Below, in pieces: positions 1 to 9,089 of a stretch of DNA of 64,000 nucleotides. Under the pieces are notes generated by a model. It ran no database searches and had not been told where the DNA came from. It saw nothing but the letters and a program-made list of their open reading frames with translations. The position numbers and the translations under genes were made by a program. Where the stretch lies: assembly GCF_900103535.1 (NCBI RefSeq), contig NZ_FNHQ01000006.1, positions 54,666 through 118,665 on the forward strand, written 5' to 3'. Position 1 is the stretch's first letter. Each line of letters opens with the position of its first letter. This DNA is from Megasphaera paucivorans. Lineage in GTDB: Bacteria; Bacillota; Negativicutes; Veillonellales; Megasphaeraceae.

Positions 1-10
1 TAATTTAATT

Positions 11-70
11 TTCAGATAAATATAAAAAGCATGAATTCTTCGGAATTCATGCTTTTTATATTTATCTGAA
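11..70. terminator. Perfect 28-bp hairpin with TTCG loop
   Basis: Bases 11-38 are the exact reverse complement of 43-70, and the loop 39-42 is ttcg closed by C-G, the extra-stable UUCG tetraloop. The stem has A-rich and T-rich flanks, so it can act as an intrinsic terminator in both directions. It probably ends a gene lying left of the window. Confidence 0.8.
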
Positions 71-320
71 ATACTACATCACTTGTTTTAAGAAATTTTA
101 TAATAAATATACGATTCCAACTTTTATGATACCGCCGCTTTGTAACATTTTCATTTTTTAGACAACGGCTATATAAATTATATATAGCCATAAATTCATT
201 TTTTTTACTTTTTATAAATTTAACTATTTAATTTTATATATAAAAATGATAAAATAAATTGATTTTAAAATTTCAAAGTATATAATTATTTTATTTATCT
301 TAAAGAAAGAAGGACTGATA
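71..320 (+). promoter_or_regulatory. AT-rich leader and promoter of the potE-like gene
   Basis: This 250-base gap holds no credible gene. A candidate promoter has ttgatt at 259-264, a 16-base spacer and tataat at 281-286. A ribosome binding site (aaagaagga, about 304-313) precedes the ATG at 321. The long AT-rich stretch between the hairpin at 11-70 and this promoter shows no other structure that I can see. Confidence 0.5.
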
Positions 321-1655
321 ATGAAAACTGCATGTCGTAAAATGTCTGTTGTCCAGCTCACCTTCGTGACAGCTGCCAATATGCTTGGTGCCGGCATCAT
401 TATGCTGCCAACCAAACTCGCCCAAGTAGGAACTATTTCTATTATATCATGGGTTATTACTTCTTTAGGCTCCTTAGCCTTGGCTATGACTTTCGCCAGA
501 TGTGGAATGTTTTCTACAAAACCCGGTGGAATGGGCGGTTATTCTGAATATGCGTTTGGACGAATAGGACATTTTATGGCAAATTATTCCTATGCTGTTT
601 CTATCGTTATTGCGAATGTAGCTATTGCCATATCTGCCGTAGGATATGGTGCCGAGTTTTTCGGTATTATACTAACTCCTCTGCAAACGTGCATATATAC
701 AATATCTTTACTTTGGCTCGGTGCTATTTTAAACTTCAGTGGCACACGCCAATCAGGCACACGCAGTACTATAACCATTTGGGGTGCTATACTTCCCGTT
801 TTAGGGATCAGCATTATTGGCTGGTATTGGTTTGATCCTTCTTTATGGATATCTGCCTGGAATCCCAATGACGTACCTTTAGGCGATGCTATCGGTAACT
901 CTATTGCGCTGACATTATGGTCTTTCCTTGGATTAGAATCGGCCGCTGTTAATATGGATGCTGTAGAAAACCCGCAAAAAAACGTTCCTATCGCAACGTT
1001 TGTCAGTACTGTCGCCGTAGCAATTATTTACGTTGCTTCTACTAATGCCATATTTGGAATCGTTCCCAATGATATTATTTTAGCTTCTAACGCACCTTTT
1101 GGTATCGCATTTTCCTATATGCTGGGTTCTACAGCCGGAAAAATCGTCATGGGCCTTATGGTCATTTCCTGCGCAGGCTCATTGCTTTCCTGGCAATTTA
1201 CATTAGCCAGAGTATTTAAGACTAGTGCAGAACGCGGATTATTTCCAAAGATATTTGCTAAAGTAACAAATGCCGATGCCCCGATTCAAGGAATGATTAT
1301 CATACTGTTTATGCAGATGTGCTTATCTCTTATGACTATTAGTCCTACCTTAGCAGCTCAATTTGAACTTTTAGCAAATTTAGCTGTTGTGACAAATATC
1401 ATTCCTTATATTCTTTGTGCCGCAGCACTTAAGTCCATATTAACAAAAAACCACATAAACAATAAAATCTGCAATAGAAATCTTGCCTACTTTTTGGCAA
1501 GTATATCCATCATATATTGCGTATACGCACTGACCACAACAGAGGAAGCGGCCTTTATCGGCGGCGTCATTGCCGCCGGAATAGGGCTTGTCGGTTATGC
1601 CGTTAAATTTAATCTGCACAAGCAGCCATTTCCTATAGAAGATCATATAAAATAA
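321..1655 (+). CDS. potE: Putrescine:ornithine antiporter-like APC permease
   Basis: Integral membrane amino acid/polyamine antiporter of the APC superfamily, 444 aa with about 12 hydrophobic segments. It resembles enterobacterial PotE along its whole length from memory: an N-terminal VVQLTFVTAANMLGAGIIML segment with the GAGI substrate-site motif, GGMGGYSEYAFG, ANVAIAISAVGYG, TLWSFLGLES and NLAVVTNIIPYIL. In the known family it exchanges external ornithine for putrescine, or imports putrescine with protons. PotE normally pairs with ornithine decarboxylase (speF), which is not in the window; it could lie left of the hairpin at 11-70. The gene appears monocistronic, between its own promoter and the terminator at 1694-1730. 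A related arginine/agmatine or lysine/cadaverine exchanger cannot be excluded. Confidence 0.85.
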   Translation: MKTACRKMSVVQLTFVTAANMLGAGIIMLPTKLAQVGTISIISWVITSLGSLALAMTFARCGMFSTKPGGMGGYSEYAFGRIGHFMANYSYAVSIVIANVAIAISAVGYGAEFFGIILTPLQTCIYTISLLWLGAILNFSGTRQSGTRSTITIWGAILPVLGISIIGWYWFDPSLWISAWNPNDVPLGDAIGNSIALTLWSFLGLESAAVNMDAVENPQKNVPIATFVSTVAVAIIYVASTNAIFGIVPNDIILASNAPFGIAFSYMLGSTAGKIVMGLMVISCAGSLLSWQFTLARVFKTSAERGLFPKIFAKVTNADAPIQGMIIILFMQMCLSLMTISPTLAAQFELLANLAVVTNIIPYILCAAALKSILTKNHINNKICNRNLAYFLASISIIYCVYALTTTEEAAFIGGVIAAGIGLVGYAVKFNLHKQPFPIEDHIK

Positions 1656-1693
1656 AAACATGGAGTGTATACATATACCTCAATGAATCCATA

Positions 1694-1730
1694 AAAAAAG
1701 AGCTGCGAATTATATTCTCAGCTCTTTTTT
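1694..1730. terminator. Bidirectional terminator between convergent genes
   Basis: Bases 1694-1705 (aaaaaagagctg) pair perfectly with 1719-1730, giving a U tract in either direction. It serves the potE-like gene on plus and the membrane protein gene ending at 1753 on minus. Confidence 0.85.
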
Positions 1731-1752
1731 ATCTAATAAATAAGGCGGGTAA

Positions 1753-2622
1753 CTATCCCTCCATACTGTCTCTAAATGCCAGTATTACTATATTGCTTAC
1801 GGCAACAGCGATGGTAATTACAATTGCTTCATACACAAAGGGAGAAAAAAATACCAGAAAATTATTTTGCAATACGGGCATCAGCGTAAATACAATGGTT
1901 CCCATGATAGCAGTCTTTGTATTAAAGACCATAACATTGATAAATATCCAGACAACTCCCATCACGAAAATTCGAACAAAGGAAAGGATATGCATTCGCA
2001 GTGTCATAGACGAATTCTTTTTTGGATAAAAATAAAATGCAAAAGTTGCCAGAACAAAAACAGCAAAAAGGTATACCATACTGCTCATAATAATCGCTAC
2101 GCCCATCAGAATTTGTCCAGATAAATCGGTAGTAGAGACAGCTGGAAATAAAAACATCCCCAGTAGCGAACAAGGCAGCGGCAAACTATATAAAACAGGA
2201 TCCAGAAATTCAGAATACCAAAAACTTCGTCTTCGTTCATGCCAATATGAAAACAAATTGGCAAAACCATATTGCAAAAAAACCAAAAAAATCATCCAAA
2301 TCGTATACAATACCAGTCTTCCCGCATATATCTTCCAGATAGGAAAGGCCATAACTCCATTCAAAATCCCTAATCCGATAAACATTCCCACAAAACCGCC
2401 ATATAAAATAAAGGGAATACGCACATATGGCGATTCCCCCTTTTTTTTCACTTGGCGATAACGAAATACAGCGGGTACAAAAATAGATAGCAATAAAAAT
2501 AATAATAAAGAAATAGTAACAAGTCCCATGCGGTCTGTAGAAAATGCACCAAAAGGAATAGGTATTATCCACAAAAGCAGCCAAATGACATGCTCTATCC
2601 TGCCTGCCAGCTTATTTCTCAT
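1753..2622 (-). CDS. Orphan polytopic membrane protein A
   Basis: Unrecognised 289-aa integral membrane protein with about eight hydrophobic segments. An early segment reads WIIPIPFGAF, which closely matches FIIPIPIGAY in the product of the gene immediately upstream, so the two look paralogous at their N termini, this one being roughly twice as long. No catalytic or ligand motif is visible. The start ATG lies inside the end of the upstream gene (overlap 2612-2622), indicating translational coupling and possibly a hetero-oligomeric membrane complex (inference). It could be a transporter subunit or envelope component; nothing in the sequence decides. Confidence 0.75.
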   Translation of the reverse strand: MRNKLAGRIEHVIWLLLWIIPIPFGAFSTDRMGLVTISLLLFLLLSIFVPAVFRYRQVKKKGESPYVRIPFILYGGFVGMFIGLGILNGVMAFPIWKIYAGRLVLYTIWMIFLVFLQYGFANLFSYWHERRRSFWYSEFLDPVLYSLPLPCSLLGMFLFPAVSTTDLSGQILMGVAIIMSSMVYLFAVFVLATFAFYFYPKKNSSMTLRMHILSFVRIFVMGVVWIFINVMVFNTKTAIMGTIVFTLMPVLQNNFLVFFSPFVYEAIVITIAVAVSNIVILAFRDSMEG

Positions 2623-3052
2623 GAACGCCTCCTGTTACAGCCGTATCCATATATCGCAATTGCGTAAGGATAAACGCTCCCAACATAGTCATACTAACTT
2701 CCACATACATAAAAATAATAAAAACAATATCACGTGCTAATGTCGGCCATTCCCAAAAAGAAGAATTTTTCCATATGTCTTCTATTTCTAAACTAAATAC
2801 TAATAATGTTACAGCAGCTACAATCCACATAATAACATAAGAACGCCGGCAGATAAAACGCTGCTGTCTTCCAAAACGCGCTTCATCAAACCCCAGATAC
2901 AGCAAAGGAATGCAAAAATACAGTACATTATAGGAAATAAGTGCTACTACCGCACTGGATCCATTATGTATCGTATATGCGCCAATTGGTATCGGTATAA
3001 TAAAAAAACACATAAAAACACATTGACGCAAGATATCACGCCACCAACTCAT
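2612..3052 (-). CDS. Orphan membrane protein B
   Basis: Unrecognised 146-aa protein with about four hydrophobic segments, beginning MSWWRDILRQ and then FIIPIPIGAY, the motif shared with protein A downstream. A ribosome binding site (ttggaggt) lies just upstream of the ATG on the minus strand. It is the first gene of a two-gene operon; its last bases overlap the start of protein A. No promoter was assigned, but the 126-base gap to the helicase gene must carry divergent promoters. Confidence 0.72.
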   Translation of the reverse strand: MSWWRDILRQCVFMCFFIIPIPIGAYTIHNGSSAVVALISYNVLYFCIPLLYLGFDEARFGRQQRFICRRSYVIMWIVAAVTLLVFSLEIEDIWKNSSFWEWPTLARDIVFIIFMYVEVSMTMLGAFILTQLRYMDTAVTGGVHEK

Positions 3053-3123
3053 TGTTCTACCTCCAACTGCTTTATTTCATACCTATTAGTATACCAGATT
3101 TTTAGTAAAAAAGCACAGGATAT

Positions 3124-3153
3124 TTGCACACTTCCTATGATTCCTGTTATAAT
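3124..3153 (+). promoter_or_regulatory. Extended -10 promoter of the DEAD-box gene
   Basis: tataat at 3148-3153 is preceded by TGn (3145-3147), forming an extended -10. A weak -35 (ttgcac, 3124-3129) lies 18 bases upstream. Confidence 0.6.
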
Positions 3154-3178
3154 AAATAAATAGATTAAAGGAAGGTAC

Positions 3179-4450
3179 ATGATACTTATGGCAAAAACAT
3201 TTCAGGCTCTCGGGATTACTCCCGCTCTTATAGACATATTAAAAAAACAAGGCATACATTCGCCTACAATGATTCAGGAACAATCCATTCCTTCTATCTT
3301 TAAAGGGCGGAATATATTAGCACAGGCACAAACAGGTACCGGAAAAACGTATGCATTTTTACTGCCGGCATTACAACAAATTCAAGTCAATATTCATATG
3401 GAGCAGGTTTTAATTATTTCCCCCACCCGCGAACTAGCGAAGCAAACCGCTGATGTTGCACAAATATTTGCAGCATCACTAGGAATTGATGTACTTAGTT
3501 TAATCGGCGGAAAAACAATTGAAAACCAATTACAGAAGCTTCATCGCCACCCTCAAATCATTATCGGCACTCCCGGACGGCTGCTTGATCATTGTGGGCG
3601 TAATTCCCTTGATTTAAGCGGTGTCGGTCGAGTCATAGTTGATGAAGCAGATCAAATGCTGGCTGCCGGTTTTCTCGAAGACATAGATACACTTATCAGC
3701 ATGACACCTAAACGCCGTCAACTTCTTTTTTTCTCTGCGACGATTCCTGATAAAATCAGGGCACTGGCAAAAAAACACATGTCAAATCCGTTAGTTCTCA
3801 ACATTTTAGAAGGTTCAACCATTGCCTTAGAAAACATTGAACAACGTATTTATATGATTTCCGAAGAACATAAATTAGACCGCCTCTGTCAAATGATAAC
3901 AGAAATGAATCCGTACTTAGCTGTTATTTTCTGCAACACAAAGGAACGTGCTTCCATACTATCCAGCCAATTACTTGCTAGAAATTTTAATCTGGGTGAA
4001 CTTCACGGAGATATGTCTCAAGGCAGACGGACTCAAGTATTGCGGGACTTTGCACGAGCACGCACACAAATACTGGTAGCCACGGATATTGCAGCCCGAG
4101 GCATTGACATTGAAGGAATTACACATGTATTTAACTATGATGTTCCTCACGATGTAGATTACTATATCCATCGTATCGGCCGAACTGGTCGTGCCGGAAA
4201 TCAAGGTCTGGCCATCACTTTTGCCACTGCAGCAGACGAAAATTGGGTACGTCGCATAGAACACAATATAAAAGCAACTATTACAAAATATACGGCTTCG
4301 GGACAAATCAAAATAAAATCAAGCAATCAAGCACCTAAAAAGAAACAAGTTATTAGTGATAAATTACCCTCCAGTTCATATCAGGCAACAAAGAAAAAAA
4401 CACACAAAACATTACATCGCGGCAGCGATAATCGCCGCCGCCGCAAATGA
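3179..4450 (+). CDS. DEAD-box ATP-dependent RNA helicase
   Basis: 423-aa cytoplasmic RNA helicase of the CshA/RhlE/DeaD type, which remodels RNA duplexes during ribosome assembly, mRNA decay or cold adaptation. All core motifs are present in order: Q motif (TPALIDILKKQGIHSPTMIQ), Walker A AQTGTGKT, PTREL, TPGR, DEAD (VDEADQM), SAT (FFSATIP), ARGIDI, and HRIGRTGR. The short basic tail, rich in Lys, Arg and Ser, probably binds RNA. The site aaaggaagg ends three bases before the ATG at 3179; an in-frame ATG at 3188 (product starting MAKTFQ) is an alternative with a longer spacing. Monocistronic between its promoter and the hairpin at 4468-4518. Confidence 0.93.
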   Translation: MILMAKTFQALGITPALIDILKKQGIHSPTMIQEQSIPSIFKGRNILAQAQTGTGKTYAFLLPALQQIQVNIHMEQVLIISPTRELAKQTADVAQIFAASLGIDVLSLIGGKTIENQLQKLHRHPQIIIGTPGRLLDHCGRNSLDLSGVGRVIVDEADQMLAAGFLEDIDTLISMTPKRRQLLFFSATIPDKIRALAKKHMSNPLVLNILEGSTIALENIEQRIYMISEEHKLDRLCQMITEMNPYLAVIFCNTKERASILSSQLLARNFNLGELHGDMSQGRRTQVLRDFARARTQILVATDIAARGIDIEGITHVFNYDVPHDVDYYIHRIGRTGRAGNQGLAITFATAADENWVRRIEHNIKATITKYTASGQIKIKSSNQAPKKKQVISDKLPSSSYQATKKKTHKTLHRGSDNRRRRK

Positions 4451-4467
4451 AACAAAATAATATAAAA

Positions 4468-4518
4468 AAACACGCGTATATATTGTCATGTAACAGGGGA
4501 CAATGTATACGCGTGTTT
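4468..4518. terminator. Strong terminator after the helicase gene
   Basis: Bases 4468-4487 pair with 4499-4518 over 20 bp with one G-U, with an 11-base loop. It separates the helicase gene from dapA, which converges on it. Confidence 0.8.
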
Positions 4519-4532
4519 ATATTGCTGTTCTT

Positions 4533-5417
4533 TTACATAATTCCTGCATCTTTCATCATCTTAATAAGGAATGTCTTTGTATCTTCATCGGCATCCACCA
4601 TAGGCAGCCGGAATGTACCACCATGTAATCCCAATAAATTGACACATGCCTTAATAGGAGTAGGGCTTACCGTACAGAAGATTCCCGTCATAACGGGTAA
4701 ATACTTTTGGTGCAATTCCATTGCTTTCTTTGTATCTCCATCTTTATAAGCCTGTATCATAGCATTCATCTGTGGCCCTATAATATGGGATGCTACACTG
4801 ATAATTCCACATCCGCCCACAGAAAGAATCGGCAGCGTCAATGAATCATCCCCACTATAAATGTAAAATCCTTCTGGAGCATCGCTGGCAATTTTTGTAG
4901 CTGCTATCAAATCACCGCTTGCTTCTTTGATGCCAATAATATTAGGAAAATCCTTCGCAAGACGAACCACCGTTTCCGGTAAAATTTTCCCACCTGTACG
5001 ACCAGGTACATTATAAATAATAATAGGAAGGTCAGTTGATTCGGCTATTGCTTTAAAATGAGCATAACAACCAGCCTGATTTGGTTTATTGTAATATGGC
5101 ACAATGCATAACAGACAATCAATCCCTGTTTGTTCGGCTTCCTTTGTAAATGCTATTGTCGCAGCTGTATCATTAGATCCGGTATTTCCCATTACCAAAA
5201 CCTTATCGCCTACAGCCTTGACAATGTCTTTAAATAATTTTATTTTTTCCGGAACTGACATCGTTGCACCTTCTCCAGTCGTCCCTGCAACAAGAATCCC
5301 ATCAGAACCATTATTTACATAATATTTTGCTAATTCCACGGCAGCTTCATAATTAACAGACCCATCATCATTAAATGGTGTAATCATAGCTGTAATAACA
5401 TTACCAAATTTCAACAT
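4533..5417 (-). CDS. dapA: 4-hydroxy-tetrahydrodipicolinate synthase
   Basis: 294-aa cytoplasmic TIM-barrel enzyme condensing pyruvate with aspartate semialdehyde, the first committed step towards diaminopimelate and lysine. Visible family marks are GTTGEGATM (pyruvate carboxylate site), the tyrosine in YNVPGRTG, and the Schiff-base lysine in IGIKEASGD. Length is standard. It is the last gene of dapB-asd-dapA, 26 bases after asd, with a ribosome binding site (ggagtga) before the ATG. Diaminopimelate is needed for peptidoglycan. Confidence 0.96.
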   Translation of the reverse strand: MLKFGNVITAMITPFNDDGSVNYEAAVELAKYYVNNGSDGILVAGTTGEGATMSVPEKIKLFKDIVKAVGDKVLVMGNTGSNDTAATIAFTKEAEQTGIDCLLCIVPYYNKPNQAGCYAHFKAIAESTDLPIIIYNVPGRTGGKILPETVVRLAKDFPNIIGIKEASGDLIAATKIASDAPEGFYIYSGDDSLTLPILSVGGCGIISVASHIIGPQMNAMIQAYKDGDTKKAMELHQKYLPVMTGIFCTVSPTPIKACVNLLGLHGGTFRLPMVDADEDTKTFLIKMMKDAGIM

Positions 5418-5443
5418 AAAGACTCACTCCTCTTCCCAAATTT

Positions 5444-6478
5444 TTATTTAAACATCTCATGATCTAGCATGTATTCTGCAATTTGCAGTGCATTCAGTGC
5501 TGCGCCCTTGCGGATCTGATCACCCGTAACCCAAAGATTGACAGCTTTCGCATTATATAAGTCTTTGCGAATACGTCCAATATAGACATCGTTTTTATCG
5601 GATGTGTACAACGGCATGGGGTATTCCATTTCTTGCAAATTATCTTGAATCTGGGCTCCCGGAAACGCATCAATTGCCTTGCGGATGGCTTCTATAGATA
5701 GTTCATCTTCTGTTTCTACAAGAACCGATTCAGAATGACTGCGATATACAGGAACTCTTGCCGTCGTCGGAGAAATTTCAATGGCGTCATCATGGAAAAT
5801 TTTATGCGTTTCATTGACCATTTTCATTTCTTCCTTAGAATACCCATTTTCCTGAAACGTATCAATGTGCGGAATAATATTAAAAGCAATCGGATAATGT
5901 TTCGGCAAACTCTTGCTTGGCAATATATGCGGAATCATTTCTTCCCCGTTTAAATAGGCTTTAACTTCATCTGTTAATTCATCGATACCTTCTTTTCCTG
6001 CACCGGATACTGCCTGATAGGTACTGACAACGATTTTTTTAATTTTAGACAAATTCTGAATGGGTTTTAATGCCATCAGCATAATAATAGTCGAACAATT
6101 CGGATTGGCAATAATCCCTTTATGCCAGGAAATATCCTCTGGATTGACCTCCGGAACAACAAGCGGTACTTCAGGATCCATCCGGAACGTACTGGAGTTA
6201 TCAATGACAACACAGCCTCGTCTTGCCGCTTCAGGTCCTAATTCTTTGCTAATAGAACCTCCGGCAAATAGTCCTATATCTACTCCATTGAAAGATTCCG
6301 GTTTAGCTTCTTCTATTGTATATTCTCTGCCGTTGACAGTTGCCTTTTTACCCGCTGAGCGACTGGATGCTAATAATTTCAATTCACTGTACGGAAAATT
6401 TCTTTCTTCAATCAAACGGATAAATTCCTGTCCTACGGCACCTGTGGCACCCAAAATCGCAACGACCGGTTTCTTCAA
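5444..6478 (-). CDS. asd: Aspartate-semialdehyde dehydrogenase
   Basis: 344-aa enzyme that reduces aspartyl phosphate with NADPH to aspartate semialdehyde, the branch point for lysine/diaminopimelate, threonine and methionine. The N terminus carries the dinucleotide motif GATGAVGQEF. The active-site cysteine is in NPNCSTI and the later catalytic region in RVPVYRSHSE. Length is normal. Middle gene of dapB-asd-dapA with a good ribosome binding site (aggagggg). No aspartokinase gene is in the window, so the first step is encoded elsewhere. Confidence 0.96.
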   Translation of the reverse strand: MKKPVVAILGATGAVGQEFIRLIEERNFPYSELKLLASSRSAGKKATVNGREYTIEEAKPESFNGVDIGLFAGGSISKELGPEAARRGCVVIDNSSTFRMDPEVPLVVPEVNPEDISWHKGIIANPNCSTIIMLMALKPIQNLSKIKKIVVSTYQAVSGAGKEGIDELTDEVKAYLNGEEMIPHILPSKSLPKHYPIAFNIIPHIDTFQENGYSKEEMKMVNETHKIFHDDAIEISPTTARVPVYRSHSESVLVETEDELSIEAIRKAIDAFPGAQIQDNLQEMEYPMPLYTSDKNDVYIGRIRKDLYNAKAVNLWVTGDQIRKGAALNALQIAEYMLDHEMFK

Positions 6479-6508
6479 AATAAACCCCTCCTAAATTTCT
6501 GCTTTATT

Positions 6509-7306
6509 TTATAAAAAATTTTCCAACCCAAAAGTTAACCCCGGATGAGAACCCACCTTTTTAACAGCCAAAATAACACCTGGCATAAAAGATTTACGAT
6601 CCAAAGAATCATGACGGATAGTAAGTAGTTCACCATACCCTCCAAACAGGACTTGCTGATGCGCTACATAACCTTGAAGACGTACACTATGCACAGGTAT
6701 GTCATCAACTTTGGCTCCGCGGGCTCCTTCAAGGCTTTCATGTGTTTTATCAGGAGCGGCTTCTGCATGTGCCGCCTTACGGGCATCATTAATTTTTTCA
6801 GCTGTAAGGATAGCGGTTCCTGATGGTGCATCAAGTTTATTATTATGGTGCAATTCAATAATCTCAGCATCAGGCATATAGGGTGCAATGATTTCTGAAA
6901 CCTTCATCATGAGGACCGCACCAATGGAAAAATTGGGAGCAATGAAAATATTGGTTTTATGCTCGTCTGCTATTTTTCCAAGTTCAGTTCTCTGAGAAGC
7001 TGTAAGTCCTGTTGTCCCTACCACCATATGAATGCCGTGTTCCATAACGATTTTGGCATTATCGAAAATAACTTTTGGAATCGTAAAGTCAACAACTACA
7101 TCCGGTTTAATATCTTCCAGAGACTTAGCCAATCCTTCACGGACAGGTATACCTAATGTACCTATACCAGCTAATTCTCCGCAGTCTTCTCCTATAGACG
7201 TAACACTTACACCACCAACAAATTCTAGCTCTTTATCTTCATATACAGCTTTGACGACTTGGCTTCCCATTCTGCCGTCAGCACCATTTACAAGTACTCG
7301 CAACAT
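6509..7306 (-). CDS. dapB: 4-hydroxy-tetrahydrodipicolinate reductase
   Basis: 265-aa NAD(P)H-dependent reductase acting after DapA. The N-terminal Rossmann motif is NGADGRMGSQV. The C-terminal substrate and tetramerisation part contains ELHHNNKLDAPSGTA, which includes the catalytic histidine pair and the K-D-A-P-S-G-T-A signature. It is the first gene of the dap operon, with ribosome binding site ggggagg and the promoter at 7352-7380. The 100-base leader is too short for a lysine riboswitch. Confidence 0.96.
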   Translation of the reverse strand: MLRVLVNGADGRMGSQVVKAVYEDKELEFVGGVSVTSIGEDCGELAGIGTLGIPVREGLAKSLEDIKPDVVVDFTIPKVIFDNAKIVMEHGIHMVVGTTGLTASQRTELGKIADEHKTNIFIAPNFSIGAVLMMKVSEIIAPYMPDAEIIELHHNNKLDAPSGTAILTAEKINDARKAAHAEAAPDKTHESLEGARGAKVDDIPVHSVRLQGYVAHQQVLFGGYGELLTIRHDSLDRKSFMPGVILAVKKVGSHPGLTFGLENFL

Positions 7307-7351
7307 AGGTATTCCTCCCCTATACTAATAATTAATGATTGAATTGTTTAT

Positions 7352-7380
7352 AATATATACCTATTAAAACTTTACGTCAA
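7352..7380 (-). promoter_or_regulatory. Promoter of the dapB-asd-dapA operon
   Basis: On the minus strand, ttgacg (7375-7380) is followed after exactly 17 bases by tatatt (7352-7357), with 5/6 matches in each box. It sits in the 102-base gap between recN and dapB, giving the dap genes their own start even though they follow the argR-recN cluster in the same direction. Confidence 0.75.
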
Positions 7381-7408
7381 TAAAATTTCGTGTATACATA
7401 TCAGTCCG

Positions 7409-9082
7409 TCAATGAACTTGTTCTATAAGCTGTTTCGCAGCTTCAATAGACACCTTGGTCGTATCATTCCCAGAAAACATACGAGCAATTTCCAAAACAT
7501 GCTCTCCAGGAGAGAGTTGTTTGATTTGAGTTACTGTGCGGTTCTGTATTTCTTTTTTATATAAAAAGTAGTGATGATCGGCAATCGCTGCTGTTTGAGG
7601 CAAATGCGTAATGCAAAGCACTTGGGCAGCACAGCTTAACTTGCGAATGTGGGCAGCAACTTCAAGCCCTACTTGTCCACTGATTCCTACATCAATTTCA
7701 TCAAAAATAAGCGTTCTCTCTTTAACTATATCTGCACTGATGGTTTTAAGTGCCAAAGCAATACGCGATACCTCTCCACCGGAAGCAATTTTAGATAAAG
7801 GCTGCAAGGGTTCTCCCTTATTAGCTGAAAAATACAATTCAACCAAGGCCGCACCTTGCGCACTAATCTGGTCCATAGGTTCTACATGAAAAGAAATTCG
7901 TGCATTTTCCAGTCCTAACTGCGCCAATGTTTTCTGCATAGCAGTACGAAACGTACTGTTGGCAGCTTCCCGCATCCGCTGCAATTGCCCGGCTGTTTCT
8001 CGCAAACTCTGTTCTAAAACGACATTTTTTTTCTGCAGTACATTCAATGTGTATTCGGATTGATCCAATCTTTCATACTCATCTTTAGCTCGTTTCAAAA
8101 AAGACATGATTTCATCAATTGTACTACCGTATTTGCGCTTTAACTTTTCAATCAGTGCTAATCGAGATTGCATAACATCAAGTTCCTGTTCATCAAAAGT
8201 AAATGCTTCTGCATATTGCAAGAGTTCATCATGGATATCTTCCATTTCATAGGTTATCGTCTCTGTTTTATCTCCCATATTTTTAAAGATTGTATCATAC
8301 GCTGCAGCATGGCTAAAAAGATGCTTCATTTCACCCATCTGCTGCATAATTCCGGGACGGCGTTCACTTCCATCAAAAAGGATTAAAATATCACGCAGAC
8401 TATTTTTAATTTTTTCAGCATGAGATAATCGGTTTATTTTATCTTCCAGTTCATTATCTTCCCCTGATTTTAGTTTTGCCTCTTCAATTTCCTTAATTTG
8501 AAAATCAAGGATACTAAGCATATGTTTTTTTTCGGCTTCATCCTGTCGCATCTGCTGTATTTGCTGCCGCAGCAATTTCCAATTGCGATACGCAGTATCA
8601 TACTTTTCTCGGACAGTCCGAAGCTGCGGTGTGAGTCCATCCAGCAAACTTATATGATATGATGGGTCAAAAATAAGGCGATTGTCAAACTGTCCGTGAA
8701 TATCTAAAAGCTGTTCTCCTATGTGCCGCATAACAGCTGTAGATACTAACGTACCGTTTATCAGTATGGAACCCCGCCCGTTCAGATTAAATTGACGAGA
8801 TATGACGACTTGGTTTTCATCATATGCAATATGGTTTGCCTCAAGGATTTTCTCCAGTGCCGGATTCCCGGTAAAAAAGAACGCGCCCTCAACTAAAAAT
8901 GAATCTGTGCCTTGCCGCACAAATTCCGCCGATGCGCGTTTTCCTGCCAGCATGCCGATGGCGTCAAGAAGAATAGATTTTCCTGCGCCGGTTTCACCGG
9001 TAAATATAGTGACGCCTTCAGCAAAAACAATATGCAAATCTTCTATCAATGCAAAATTCTGAATATGCAGCGATTGCAGCAT
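7409..9082 (-). CDS. recN: DNA repair ATPase RecN
   Basis: 557-aa SMC-like ATPase recruited early to double-strand breaks. The N-terminal ATPase half starts LQSLHIQNFALIEDL and carries Walker A GETGAGKS. A long coiled-coil region occupies the middle. The C-terminal half has the signature ASGGEVSRIALALK, Walker B LIFDEIDVGISG and the H-loop ITHLPQTAA. Length is typical. It follows argR by 7 bases, the argR(ahrC)-recN pairing usual in Firmicutes. Confidence 0.96.
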   Translation of the reverse strand: MLQSLHIQNFALIEDLHIVFAEGVTIFTGETGAGKSILLDAIGMLAGKRASAEFVRQGTDSFLVEGAFFFTGNPALEKILEANHIAYDENQVVISRQFNLNGRGSILINGTLVSTAVMRHIGEQLLDIHGQFDNRLIFDPSYHISLLDGLTPQLRTVREKYDTAYRNWKLLRQQIQQMRQDEAEKKHMLSILDFQIKEIEEAKLKSGEDNELEDKINRLSHAEKIKNSLRDILILFDGSERRPGIMQQMGEMKHLFSHAAAYDTIFKNMGDKTETITYEMEDIHDELLQYAEAFTFDEQELDVMQSRLALIEKLKRKYGSTIDEIMSFLKRAKDEYERLDQSEYTLNVLQKKNVVLEQSLRETAGQLQRMREAANSTFRTAMQKTLAQLGLENARISFHVEPMDQISAQGAALVELYFSANKGEPLQPLSKIASGGEVSRIALALKTISADIVKERTLIFDEIDVGISGQVGLEVAAHIRKLSCAAQVLCITHLPQTAAIADHHYFLYKKEIQNRTVTQIKQLSPGEHVLEIARMFSGNDTTKVSIEAAKQLIEQVH

Positions 9083-9089
9083 AAAAGCC

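Noticed and set aside
4447..4749. 100-codon plus-strand frame opposite dapA
   Set aside because: Runs through the terminator and antisense to a conserved enzyme gene.
7307..7408. Lysine riboswitch before dapB
   Set aside because: Only about 45 bases lie between the promoter -10 and the start codon, too short for the aptamer.
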